Shown: positions 16,973 to 24,735 of the stretch, one piece after another
How the letters are laid out: every line of letters starts with the position of its first letter
Position numbering within the stretch: position 1 is the stretch's first letter
Assembly (NCBI RefSeq): GCF_001592735.1
Contig: NZ_LUKE01000001.1
Span: forward strand, 1,873,184 to 1,937,183
DNA: 64,000 nt
Source: Bdellovibrio bacteriovorus
GTDB lineage: Bacteria; Bdellovibrionota; Bdellovibrionia; Bdellovibrionales; Bdellovibrionaceae
Direction of reading: 5' to 3'
Position numbers and translations under genes: made by a program
The notes under the pieces: generated by a model
What the model was told of the DNA's origin: nothing
The model's input: the letters and a program-made list of their open reading frames with translations, nothing else
Databases searched by the model: none

Positions 16973-18115
16973 ATGGCGCCACTGTTTTTTAATCTTTTAG
17001 TGAATTCTGCATTTTCTCTGGCTTGTGGGCTAGTGATTGTGGGTTTTGCGGTTTGGCTTTTCAGGGTTAAGACCGGTGGTTGGAAGTTGTTTTTATTTTC
17101 TTTGCCTTTTGTGAAGATCGTTTTTGATCTTTTTGCAGGGTTGCCGCGAAACTCGGTTCTTTTGCATGGCATAGATCCTTTTTCTTTGCCTAAGTTTCAT
17201 CAGCTTTTAGAGGTGGGTTTCGGTGTGGGATCTTTTGGTCCAAGTCTAAGTCTTATTTTTTCCGTCAAAGGATTAGATGGGCAAAGATACGCCGCCAGCG
17301 TCGGGGACTACTTGACGATTTGGTTAAATCGCACTTTCGGAGCCGATGCTTTAAATGGTGTTGTGTTCGCTATTTTGAGTATTTCGATCCTACTTATGGT
17401 TCGCAGAATATTTCTGGCATTTAAGTTTGAAAAAGAACGCCGTCGAGATCGAGTGAGTGCCAGCGATATTAAAAGAATCCGCTTGGGATGGCGGAGGGTT
17501 GATATTTATAGTTCTTCCAAGTTCACCGGAACTCCTTTTACAGGGGGAATTTTGCGGCCTTATATATGTATTCCGCAAAAGGCCTTGGAAAAGTTAAATT
17601 CTTCAGAGTTGGAGGCGGTGATGGCTCATGAACTCGCGCATATTCATCACTTTGATTTACCGATGACCATTGCGGTGCAAGTGCTGGGGGATTTATTCTG
17701 GTTCGTTCCCGGATATCGCTGGCTCAGTCGCAAGGTGGATCGCTTGCGAGAGATCGTTGCGGATGAGTGGGCGGTAAAAAGGGGAGCTCAACCGGCACAC
17801 TTAGCGTCAGCTTTAGTGAAGTTAAAAGAAATTCCAGAGACTCCATCTAAATTTATTTTGTATTCTGCTTTCTTTAGGGAGAAGTCCTTATTGAAAACTA
17901 GAGTGCAAAGGCTGTTAGGTGAAAATCCGGAAAAGGAATCCAGATTCGGGTGGAACGTAAAAGCAGTGCGACTGGTCATTGTTATCGGGGTTATCATGAC
18001 TGTTATGTTGGCCACACTCGGAGGCAACCAGACAAATCGCGAGATAAAAAATCCCGACTGGTTTTTGGAACTTATGAAAAAAGCGGGTTTTGAAGTTTTG
18101 ACTCTTAAGAAATAG
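16973..18115 (+). CDS. M56 (BlaR1-like) membrane metalloprotease without penicillin-sensor domain
   Basis: Integral membrane zinc protease. Hydrophobic segments lie at about residues 8-30, 38-55 and 120-140, with a fourth near 325-345. The zinc motif HELAHIHHFD is at about residue 220 and the third ligand motif REIVADEWAVKRG about 40 residues later. True BlaR1 proteins carry a ~250-residue C-terminal beta-lactam sensor; here only ~35 residues follow the last helix. The signal it senses is therefore probably not a beta-lactam bound by this protein. It is cotranscribed with the BlaI-type repressor. Confidence 0.87.
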   Translation: MAPLFFNLLVNSAFSLACGLVIVGFAVWLFRVKTGGWKLFLFSLPFVKIVFDLFAGLPRNSVLLHGIDPFSLPKFHQLLEVGFGVGSFGPSLSLIFSVKGLDGQRYAASVGDYLTIWLNRTFGADALNGVVFAILSISILLMVRRIFLAFKFEKERRRDRVSASDIKRIRLGWRRVDIYSSSKFTGTPFTGGILRPYICIPQKALEKLNSSELEAVMAHELAHIHHFDLPMTIAVQVLGDLFWFVPGYRWLSRKVDRLREIVADEWAVKRGAQPAHLASALVKLKEIPETPSKFILYSAFFREKSLLKTRVQRLLGENPEKESRFGWNVKAVRLVIVIGVIMTVMLATLGGNQTNREIKNPDWFLELMKKAGFEVLTLKK

Positions 18116-18133
18116 TTTTTATTTAACACAAAA

Positions 18134-18149
18134 TACTACATACGTAGTA
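18134..18149. promoter_or_regulatory. BlaI-type operator before the small secreted protein gene
   Basis: TACTACATACGTAGTA, an almost perfect dyad of the same class as the two in front of the repressor gene. It lies between the M56 stop and the ATG at 18165, with an AAGGAG ribosome site after it. It indicates that the downstream gene is a target of the repressor and may have its own transcript. Confidence 0.8.
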
Positions 18150-18164
18150 GAAAAAGGAGTAGAT

Positions 18165-18566
18165 ATGAAAAAAGCAGTTATTATGGGTGTATGTCTTTGG
18201 GCGCTGGTCGGTGTGTCAGAAGCTAAAACAATCCGTGCCATACAATTGCAAAATACGCAGTGGAGTGATTTAGGCAGTTTAGGTGATGTGATCATAGAGT
18301 TTCAAAAAGGTGATGAGCTTCCGGTCCGTGTGAATGCGTCCGGAGATCTTTTAGAGACGTCACGTCCGTCCGTAAGCTATGTCGCAGTTAAAAGAGATTT
18401 CTGGTTAAAGGCTCAAAAGGATAAAATCCAGTTCAGTCTGGATGGAGTTACGTTTAAAGAATTAAATGAATCTCTTCGTGGGTCCATTGAGGCGGGAACG
18501 GGGGCTGATGAAAGTGGCGGTATTGCTAACGCCATCAATATTAACTTCAAGGCCTTTTTAAAATAG
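18165..18566 (+). CDS. Small exported protein, putative BlaI-regulon target
   Basis: 133 residues with a signal peptide (MKKAVIMGVCLWALVGVSEAKT). The mature part is mixed beta (SDLGSLGDVIIEFQKGDELPVRVNA) with no cysteines and no known motif. The family was not recognised. It is downstream of the M56 gene with its own operator and a good ribosome site, so it is likely induced together with, or by, the repressor/protease pair. It may be the output of the circuit or part of the signal it senses. Confidence 0.75.
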   Translation: MKKAVIMGVCLWALVGVSEAKTIRAIQLQNTQWSDLGSLGDVIIEFQKGDELPVRVNASGDLLETSRPSVSYVAVKRDFWLKAQKDKIQFSLDGVTFKELNESLRGSIEAGTGADESGGIANAININFKAFLK

Positions 18567-18587
18567 ATATATTTTAAGTTTGATTCA

Positions 18588-18650
18588 GGGCCAGGTTCTT
18601 TTCGTTTTTTGGGAGCCGACGCTTCCGTAAACAGGGACCTGGCACCTGCT
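18588..18650. repeat. REP-like repeat
   Basis: Intergenic element with outward arms GGGCCAGGTTC (18590-18600) and GGGACCTGGCACC (near 18634-18646), which can pair through CCAGGT/ACCTGG. Reading the minus strand, GGTGCCAGGTCCC resembles the REP ends of the RAYT element at 57 kb. It lies between a plus-strand and a minus-strand gene end and may also act as a stem-loop terminator. Confidence 0.6.
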
Positions 18651-19108
18651 TACTTGCCCCAGCCTTTTTCTGATTCGATTTGTTCGCGCAATTGTTTTTC
18701 AATGCGCTCTGCCGGGATGATTTCTCCGCGACCCACACCGGGGCAGAACGCTTTCACGTCTTTGGCCCATGATTTTGCATTCATCACTTCAGGCCAAAAT
18801 GGCCAAGTACGACATTGCGTGGGACGAGCTTCGTAAGTTCCGCAGCGATTGCCGTTTTTCAAAAACATGCAGTCCGGATTTTTTGGGTCTTCTTTTAAAT
18901 GCCAGATGCCGCCGGTTTTTTCGCAATATTTGCGCGTAAAAGCGGACGTGCTTAAATTAAAATATTTAGCAAAACGCTGGCGGTCTTCTAAATTCAAATA
19001 CACAAATCCGAATTCGCCATGTGAAGTGCAACATTTGCCCGAACCCGTGCATTCAAAACGCACGCCTTCACGCCACCATTCTTTACCTGTGAATTTAAAA
19101 TCTTCCAT
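18650..19108 (-). CDS. YkgJ-family cysteine-cluster protein
   Basis: Small putative metal-binding protein (UPF0153/YkgJ). Cysteine pattern: FECTGSGKCC near residue 18, then KYCEKTGG, DCMFLKNGNRCGTYEARPTQCRTWPFWP and a late FCPG. This CxxxxxCC...C...C...C arrangement is typical and probably holds Fe-S or zinc. At 152 residues it is of normal size. It lies after the REP-like element. The biochemical role of the family is not settled. Confidence 0.85.
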   Translation of the reverse strand: MEDFKFTGKEWWREGVRFECTGSGKCCTSHGEFGFVYLNLEDRQRFAKYFNLSTSAFTRKYCEKTGGIWHLKEDPKNPDCMFLKNGNRCGTYEARPTQCRTWPFWPEVMNAKSWAKDVKAFCPGVGRGEIIPAERIEKQLREQIESEKGWGK

Positions 19109-19139
19109 GGAGGCACCCTAGCAGCTTGAGGTCCAAGAT

Positions 19140-19946
19140 TCAAGTGACATCAAAAAAGTCTAAATTGAAAGAAACAAGCTTTTCCTCTTTAGAGCCCCCG
19201 GCCATTTGATTGTAATCCTTCAAAAAATCCAGGATCCTCAGACGGAATTTTTCATAATCAGACTCGCTCATGGAATACACGCTTGTGAAGTGGATGGTGT
19301 CCCCGGGACGGAGGCGAGCGTCTTCGACGGATTTTTCTCTCCAATTGCGATGGTGCATAGAAAGCGTGGGGGAAGTTGCCGGAACGTGAATATTCCCAGA
19401 AGCCCATTCATAGCGGTTCTTGTTCTGTTTTACCAACCCCCAGGCGACGAGACGATCCAGAGAAGTCATAACATAAGAAATAGGTAATCTTAGAGCTAGA
19501 GCCATCTGATCTGGCTTTTGCATCAGGGGAATACTGCTAAGAATGTGCAAAGCACTTAGCTCCCAAGAAGAAAAGTATTCTGCAGTCATTGTCGAATCGA
19601 CGGCAGAGATTTCTCGCTGTAATTTTTTTTCTAGCTTCAGGGCAATACTTTGCAGAGCCTTAATTTTTGTTAGAGTGTGGGATTTGAATTTTTCATGCGA
19701 AGCTCGTTCATATTCCACCAATAACGTAAAATAAGTCTGAGCATCTGAATCGAAACCCAAGTGTTCCCCCAAGCGAAAAGCCTGCTCGGTATTAAGCTGC
19801 GATCTGCCGGCCAGAACATTAGAAAGATAAGGCCGTTGTACACCTGCGAACTGCGCCAGCTGAGAGATCGAAAAACGCTTTGTCTCGCCGGTGACCAAGC
19901 TTTCTAGGTAATCTGAATATTTAGTAAATTCGTATATTTGCGACAT
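19140..19946 (-). CDS. TIGR02147-type regulator-like protein
   Basis: Resembles the TIGR02147 family, frequent in Fibrobacter and Bdellovibrio. Residues about 8-60 read as a helix-turn-helix (YSDYLESLVTGETKRF, ISQLAQFAGVQRPYLSNVLAGRSQL), followed by helical segments and a second winged-helix-like part (LALRLPISYVMTSLDRLVAWGLVKQNKNRYEW). The start was set at ATG 19946 (MSQIYEF); the upstream ATG 19967 would lie inside a palindrome. No Shine-Dalgarno is visible. It diverges from the exported-protein gene at 20074, a likely target. Confidence 0.78.
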   Translation of the reverse strand: MSQIYEFTKYSDYLESLVTGETKRFSISQLAQFAGVQRPYLSNVLAGRSQLNTEQAFRLGEHLGFDSDAQTYFTLLVEYERASHEKFKSHTLTKIKALQSIALKLEKKLQREISAVDSTMTAEYFSSWELSALHILSSIPLMQKPDQMALALRLPISYVMTSLDRLVAWGLVKQNKNRYEWASGNIHVPATSPTLSMHHRNWREKSVEDARLRPGDTIHFTSVYSMSESDYEKFRLRILDFLKDYNQMAGGSKEEKLVSFNLDFFDVT

Positions 19947-19968
19947 ATGGTAATTAAATATTACCATA
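19946..19968. promoter_or_regulatory. Palindrome over the start of the TIGR02147-type gene
   Basis: Perfect 9-bp inverted repeat TATGGTAAT - TAAAT - ATTACCATA that includes the first base of the start codon. Its position suits an autoregulatory operator for the divergently transcribed regulator. A related half-site (ACGTAATATT) follows at 19971-19980. Confidence 0.6.
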
Positions 19969-20073
19969 ACACGTAATATTTAATAACAAATAACTAACGC
20001 TCTGAATCAAAAGAATAGTAAAACTCCATCCATAGATGAAGTTCAAAAAACAATAAAACGAATGAGGTATAAA

Positions 20074-20811
20074 ATGAAAAAATTAATTTTGGGTCTGGTA
20101 ATTTCTTTGATGGCGTCACAAACTTTTGCGGCCGCTCGCGAATTTAGAGTTCTCACTGGTCACACGAAAGGCGGTCTGGCTTTGGCGTGGGGATTAAAAG
20201 GGCAAGCCATTGATTTTGAAAAAATGGATAAAAAAAGCCACGATGAACAATGGGATTTCTTTTTTAAGAACGAAAAAAATGCGGAAAATTATTTGGTCGA
20301 TCTTAAAACAATGCAGATTTTAGCTGTGGTTAGAGAAGGCTCTGAAGACTCTTTACAAGGAACAATTGCGGAATTTTCGGAAATGATCAACACCAACCAC
20401 AACGACCTGCGATTGGTGTATGACGAGAACTCGAAAATTGGTGTGACGGCGGGTTACGCGAAATGGTTTGGCGGACTAGAAACTATTTTTGCCTTAAAAG
20501 AAAATGCTTATGGACAAAACGAGGTCATCGGTTCGTGTAACCAGGACTGTGAAAACACTATTATCATGCCCGCCATGAAAGCTCAGATGACCAAAGAGCA
20601 AATCAAAGACTTTGAAAGTTATGATGCCCAGAATTCCTTTTATGAAGTTACCACCGATAAAAAGACGGGTCGCATTTTCTGGAAAGTAACTATCACGTCT
20701 GAAACTCCAAAATCAGACAAAGGCACTTCGTACTCGGGCTTGATGACTTTGACTTTCGAGGGCGGAAAATTCAAAGCCGTATTTGGAAAAGTTGTTAAAA
20801 ATAAAAACTAA
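20074..20811 (+). CDS. Exported protein, unknown family (paralogue A)
   Basis: Signal peptide MKKLILGLVISLMASQTFAA, then a single ~220-residue domain. No known family was recognised. The domain recurs as the C-terminal half of the next gene, matching over its whole length, with the blocks SHDEQWDFFF, NYLVDLKTMQILAVVR, GYAKW and FKAVFGKVV nearly identical. One Cys pair (SCNQDCEN) is conserved in both. The start is ATG 20074, with GAGG upstream; ATG 20062 would lengthen it by four residues. Divergent from the TIGR02147-type regulator. Confidence 0.75.
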   Translation: MKKLILGLVISLMASQTFAAAREFRVLTGHTKGGLALAWGLKGQAIDFEKMDKKSHDEQWDFFFKNEKNAENYLVDLKTMQILAVVREGSEDSLQGTIAEFSEMINTNHNDLRLVYDENSKIGVTAGYAKWFGGLETIFALKENAYGQNEVIGSCNQDCENTIIMPAMKAQMTKEQIKDFESYDAQNSFYEVTTDKKTGRIFWKVTITSETPKSDKGTSYSGLMTLTFEGGKFKAVFGKVVKNKN

Positions 20812-20817
20812 ATGAAT

Positions 20818-20841
20818 AAAGGCGGGCTGGTCTCGCCTTTG
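20818..20841 (+). terminator. Hairpin between the two paralogue genes
   Basis: Stem AAAGGCG / CGCCTTT with a ~9-base loop between the stop of the first gene and the ribosome site of the second. It has only a short T content after it, so it may attenuate rather than stop transcription. Confidence 0.5.
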
Positions 20842-20867
20842 CTTAAATAATGTGTACGAGGTAGCTT

Positions 20868-22202
20868 ATGAAACTCAAATTGATTTTATCGCTCATGATG
20901 TTGATCGTGTTTCAGTTTGAGACAGGTCTGGGTGACGAAGTGCGCTCTTTAGGTGGCGGAAATTCGCTCCAGGATCAGTCCACCAAGAAATTCATTAAAG
21001 AATTGAATCAAGAGTCTTCTCGGTATTCGGGCGGAAAAGAATCGCTGCTTAACTCCGAAATCCTACAAAAGAAAGTTTTGGAAGGTCTAAAAAAAGATTT
21101 TAACAGTGAAGAGTTTCTGAACGCCTTGGGTCCCGGTGTTACTGGTGGAGGCGATAGCTGTGAGCAAAAAATTGCTTACAGCTTTTCATTTTTAGCAAGA
21201 CTCGTCGCCAACGGTCGAATTGATTTGGCCAACTACGGAGTTCAAAATCACAACCTTATGCGAAAAATAGAAAGTGTTCAGCTGCGGTTTGGAAGTGGCT
21301 TGAACGTGGGCCGTCCCGTAGAAATGATCAATGTTCCGCCGAATAATTTGATCATTTTAGATCGCAAAATCTGTCAAAATAGTTTTGAACCCCTTTATTA
21401 CTACACACCTCTTTTGTTGCATGAAGTATTGCGCTTGGTGGGTGTCGAAGAAGGCCGTGATTATGCGATTTCCGCAAGTTTTATACCGCTAATCCAAAAA
21501 GAAATCCGCAAGTCTTTGAATCAAGGACGCCGCTTTCGCATTCTTTCAGATTCAGGGACCGACCGCCTGGCATTGGCCTGGGGAGTGAAGGGGCAGATCG
21601 TCGATTTCGAAGCGATGGATGAAAAAAGTCACGACGAACAATGGGATTTCTTTTTTCAAAATGAAGCTAATGTTGAAAATTATCTGGTCGATTTGAAAAC
21701 GATGCAGATTTTAGCTGTTGTTAGAGGTGGGGGTGAAGATCCCCTCCAAGGAGCTATCGCTGAATTTTCAAATTTGATTAACACCAATCACAATCGAATT
21801 GATTTAAAATATGAAGAGAATACAGGGATTGGTATTACAAGTGGCTATGCGAAATGGTGGGGTGGCATGGAAACCATCTTTGCTTTGAAGGAAAATGCCA
21901 TTGGTCAAAAAGAAGTAATAGGTTTTTGCAATGAAAACTGTGAAAACGACATCATCAAGCCAGCAATGTATGCGCAGATGACCAAGGCGCAGATTAAGGA
22001 TTACGAACAATATGGGGCAAACAACACATACTTTCAAACCGCCAGAGACCCAAAGTCGGGCCATGCTATGTGGAAAGTGACGATCACCGGTGAAGTTATC
22101 AAGGGTGATGGATACGTCTCTTATTCAGGATTGATGCGCCTGACTTTTGAAAATGGAAAATTCAAAGCCGTATTTGGGAAAGTCGTTAAGGACAAGCGCT
22201 AA
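20868..22202 (+). CDS. Exported two-domain protein carrying a copy of paralogue A
   Basis: Signal-like N-terminus (MKLKLILSLMMLIVFQFETGLG). Residues about 75-220 form an N-terminal domain with GPGVTGGGDSCEQKIAYSFSF and LLHEVLRLVGVEEGRDYAIS; the last resembles a metallopeptidase-like HE segment but lacks a second His, so enzymatic activity is not supported. Residues about 225-444 are the duplicated domain of the gene upstream. The pair arose by duplication with a domain joined to one copy. Same strand, 57 bases apart. Function unknown. Confidence 0.75.
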   Translation: MKLKLILSLMMLIVFQFETGLGDEVRSLGGGNSLQDQSTKKFIKELNQESSRYSGGKESLLNSEILQKKVLEGLKKDFNSEEFLNALGPGVTGGGDSCEQKIAYSFSFLARLVANGRIDLANYGVQNHNLMRKIESVQLRFGSGLNVGRPVEMINVPPNNLIILDRKICQNSFEPLYYYTPLLLHEVLRLVGVEEGRDYAISASFIPLIQKEIRKSLNQGRRFRILSDSGTDRLALAWGVKGQIVDFEAMDEKSHDEQWDFFFQNEANVENYLVDLKTMQILAVVRGGGEDPLQGAIAEFSNLINTNHNRIDLKYEENTGIGITSGYAKWWGGMETIFALKENAIGQKEVIGFCNENCENDIIKPAMYAQMTKAQIKDYEQYGANNTYFQTARDPKSGHAMWKVTITGEVIKGDGYVSYSGLMRLTFENGKFKAVFGKVVKDKR

Positions 22203-22207
22203 GGAAT

Positions 22208-22624
22208 TTATTCTCTCTGCAGATACGGTTCTAAGCGCGACTTCATAACTGACGGCAGTGGATTTTTTTGCATGGTTTTTCCGTCTAAAACCGAATGTAC
22301 CATTGTTACAGTCGCATGCACTTTGTCGCTTTGGGAAAAGACATAGCTCATTTTAAAGGAAGTCTCACCAAAACTTGCCACGCGCACGGTGACGTCATAG
22401 GTTTCCCCTGGACGAAAAGGAGCCTTAAAATCCCCCTCCGTATGACGAATCGGGATGATGACGTCTCTTTGGCCAAACCATTCTTTGTAGGTGTAACCAG
22501 CGGCAACAATGAACTCCTCGAAAGCGTCATGGGCAAAGGCAAAGATATTCCCGAAAAACATGATTCCGGCGGGGTCGGCTTCTCTAAATGTTAGTGTCTT
22601 TTGGGTGCGGAAAGTTTTATTCAT
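22208..22624 (-). CDS. Hotdog-fold acyl-CoA thioesterase (4HBT family)
   Basis: Thioesterase signature TFREADPAGIMFFGNIFAFAHDAFEEFI at residues about 11-38, with the catalytic Asp in DPAG and the following helix typical of 4HBT. At 138 residues it is of usual size. Substrate cannot be read from sequence. DHNA-CoA hydrolases of menaquinone and phylloquinone synthesis belong to this family, and men and prenyl-chain genes lie nearby, so DHNA-CoA is a reasonable candidate. Convergent with the paralogue pair. Confidence 0.85.
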   Translation of the reverse strand: MNKTFRTQKTLTFREADPAGIMFFGNIFAFAHDAFEEFIVAAGYTYKEWFGQRDVIIPIRHTEGDFKAPFRPGETYDVTVRVASFGETSFKMSYVFSQSDKVHATVTMVHSVLDGKTMQKNPLPSVMKSRLEPYLQRE

Positions 22625-22714
22625 AGAGTCTGGAACTTTAAGCCCGGTCAGCCCTTGACTTCAAGCAGATATATAGAGAATTTAACGGCTTATTAGGCCC
22701 TCCAGGAGTTAAAA

Positions 22715-23674
22715 TTGCAGCGCAGTGTCATTGATCTTAAAGTCTATGATCCAAAAGATTTTCCCGCATATCTGCCAAAGCTGAATAAGCTTTATGATGA
22801 TTTATTTTCTGGCGGAAAAGGTTTTCGCGCAAAATTAATCAAAATGATGGCCACTAATCTGTCTTTGGATCCAAAGGCCGAACTGTTGTTAGCGCAAACC
22901 ATCGAGTTTATTCACAACGCCTCTTTGCTTCATGATGATCTTATCGACCGCTCCCATCTTCGTCGCGGCAAAACCACGGCATGGATGAAGTACACACCTG
23001 AATACGCGGTTCTTGCGGGCGACTATTTGCTTGCACGCGTGATGGTGAATCTTTCTGGTCACGGTAATATCAAGCTGGTGCAATACACGGCCGAAGTGAT
23101 TTCCGATCTGCTTGAAGGCGAATGGCTGCAAGATTCTGTCGTGGGTGATTTCTTTGTCACACTTGAACAGCTGGATCGTATTCATAACTTAAAAACTGCG
23201 AGCTTGTTTAAGTGGTGTATTCGCGCGCCATTTATCGCGCAAGAACGTTATGACGAAGAACTTCATCGCACGTTAGAAGAAATGGGAACACTGTTAGGAC
23301 AGCTGTTCCAGCGCAGTGATGATTTGCTAGATTACGACATCCGCAATGATGAGGGTAAAGCCATCTTGGGAGATTTAAAGTCCGGGTACTTGAATTCTTT
23401 CGGTGCTTACGTGACGAAAGGCAAATCTCGCCAAGAAATCGATGGCATCGTAAAAAGTAAAACTTTAGAAGAGTATTACGCAAGCATCGGTGGCAAAGCG
23501 CAGTTTGATCAAAGACTTTTGGAATTCGATGAAATGAACAAAGGCTTGATCCAAATGTACAACCATCACTTGGAGCGTCTTAAAACTTTCTTAAAGCCCG
23601 GTGAAGAGAAACTGATTGATCAGCTTCGACCACTGACCGAGATCTTGTACTGGAGAAGGAAGCCCTCTTCGTGA
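22715..23674 (+). CDS. Polyprenyl diphosphate synthase
   Basis: Trans-prenyltransferase that builds the long isoprenoid chain for quinones. First Asp motif region NASLLHDDLIDRSHLRRGK (about residues 68-86), preceded by GGKGFRAKL; second Asp motif LFQRSDDLLDY at about residue 198. At 319 residues it is normal for a heptaprenyl/octaprenyl synthase. The start is TTG 22715, with AGGAG upstream. It overlaps the UbiA-type prenyltransferase gene downstream by 4 bases, tying chain synthesis to chain transfer. Confidence 0.9.
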   Translation: MQRSVIDLKVYDPKDFPAYLPKLNKLYDDLFSGGKGFRAKLIKMMATNLSLDPKAELLLAQTIEFIHNASLLHDDLIDRSHLRRGKTTAWMKYTPEYAVLAGDYLLARVMVNLSGHGNIKLVQYTAEVISDLLEGEWLQDSVVGDFFVTLEQLDRIHNLKTASLFKWCIRAPFIAQERYDEELHRTLEEMGTLLGQLFQRSDDLLDYDIRNDEGKAILGDLKSGYLNSFGAYVTKGKSRQEIDGIVKSKTLEEYYASIGGKAQFDQRLLEFDEMNKGLIQMYNHHLERLKTFLKPGEEKLIDQLRPLTEILYWRRKPSS

Positions 23675-24735
23675 GTTCCCTGGTGACACTTTCTAAAAAT
23701 TCACCGGAATTTGAATCTTATTTGCTGGGCACCTTTGATCCAAAAAAGCGAGCTTTGCCGGTGCAGACTTTAAATGTCAACTCCGCATCAGAGACGGTGA
23801 CCTTTCGAGTTGTTGATGTGGATCAAATTGCTCGTCCCTCCGGGTTCAAAGTTTTCTTTCAAGCTTTAAAGATCCGCAGTTATTTTTTGGTTTTGATGCC
23901 ACTGTTTTTGGTATTGATCAAAAATATGACCGAAGGAAATATCTTTGACCCATGGGCCGCATTGTTAGTGGTTGTAGGTTTAAAGTTAGCATTTGCTTCG
24001 GCGAATCTGCGCAATGACTATTTAGATCACATGAAGGGTCTAGATCGTGTGTTGGGTGAAAGTGGCAGCCGCGCCATTCAAAATGGCTGGTTGACCGCGA
24101 CCCAAGTAAAATCATTTTCTAATGTATTTTTGTTCTTAGCACTGCTCTGTGCGATTCCTTTGATTGTAGCATACCCAGAAATTCTGATGGTGGTGGCGTT
24201 TGCTTTGGCCGTGGGTTTGTGGGCGCAGTTTCAAAAGCAGAATTCGTTCAAATACCAAATCGGCGGGGAGCTAGCGATTTTCCTTTTGCTAGGACCATTG
24301 CTCACTTTAGGCGCACAGATGGCCATGGGGGGCGGATTTGATGTCCAAGTCTTGCTGATGGGTGCTTTGTGGGGCTGGGCCGTTTTATTTTTGGTTCACC
24401 TACGAAATTTCCGTAACATCCTGCCAAGCTTGCAAGCCGGTTTTTCAAACACGGTGAACTGGTTGGGCTTTGATAAGGCCCGTCGCTTGTTGGCGCTGTG
24501 GTGGGGACTGCTGGTCGTTTTTAATTTCACTTATTCTTGGGAGTACGCCGACGCTGGCGCGGGAGCCGTCGTTTCTGCCATTTTATTGTTGGCCGCAGTG
24601 CCTTTTGTAAAACGTCTTAAAAGTCTTGCCAGCCCCGTGGGCAGTGAGATGAAGATCGCTTATCGTTCAGGTGTTTATTTATTTTTGTTAGCCATGGGCT
24701 TATGGATTCTTCAGTGTCTTTGGTCACTGATGTAA
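23671..24735 (+). CDS. Second UbiA-family prenyltransferase
   Basis: Integral membrane protein of the UbiA superfamily: KIRSYFLVLMPLFLVL then the Asp-rich region ASANLRNDYLDHMKGLDRVLGE at about residues 108-130, followed by several hydrophobic helices. The second Asp motif appears weak (HLRNFRNILPS instead of DxxxD), so activity may differ from MenA. An unusual ~70-residue soluble N-terminal extension precedes the first helix. The start is GTG 23671. The adjacent polyprenyl synthase suggests a lipid-quinone or related prenyl product. Confidence 0.75.
   Translation: MSSLVTLSKNSPEFESYLLGTFDPKKRALPVQTLNVNSASETVTFRVVDVDQIARPSGFKVFFQALKIRSYFLVLMPLFLVLIKNMTEGNIFDPWAALLVVVGLKLAFASANLRNDYLDHMKGLDRVLGESGSRAIQNGWLTATQVKSFSNVFLFLALLCAIPLIVAYPEILMVVAFALAVGLWAQFQKQNSFKYQIGGELAIFLLLGPLLTLGAQMAMGGGFDVQVLLMGALWGWAVLFLVHLRNFRNILPSLQAGFSNTVNWLGFDKARRLLALWWGLLVVFNFTYSWEYADAGAGAVVSAILLLAAVPFVKRLKSLASPVGSEMKIAYRSGVYLFLLAMGLWILQCLWSLM

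Noticed and set aside
20868-22202. Metalloprotease call for the N-terminal domain of the two-domain paralogue
   Set aside because: LLHEVLRLVG has HE but no second His; a full zinc site cannot be shown.
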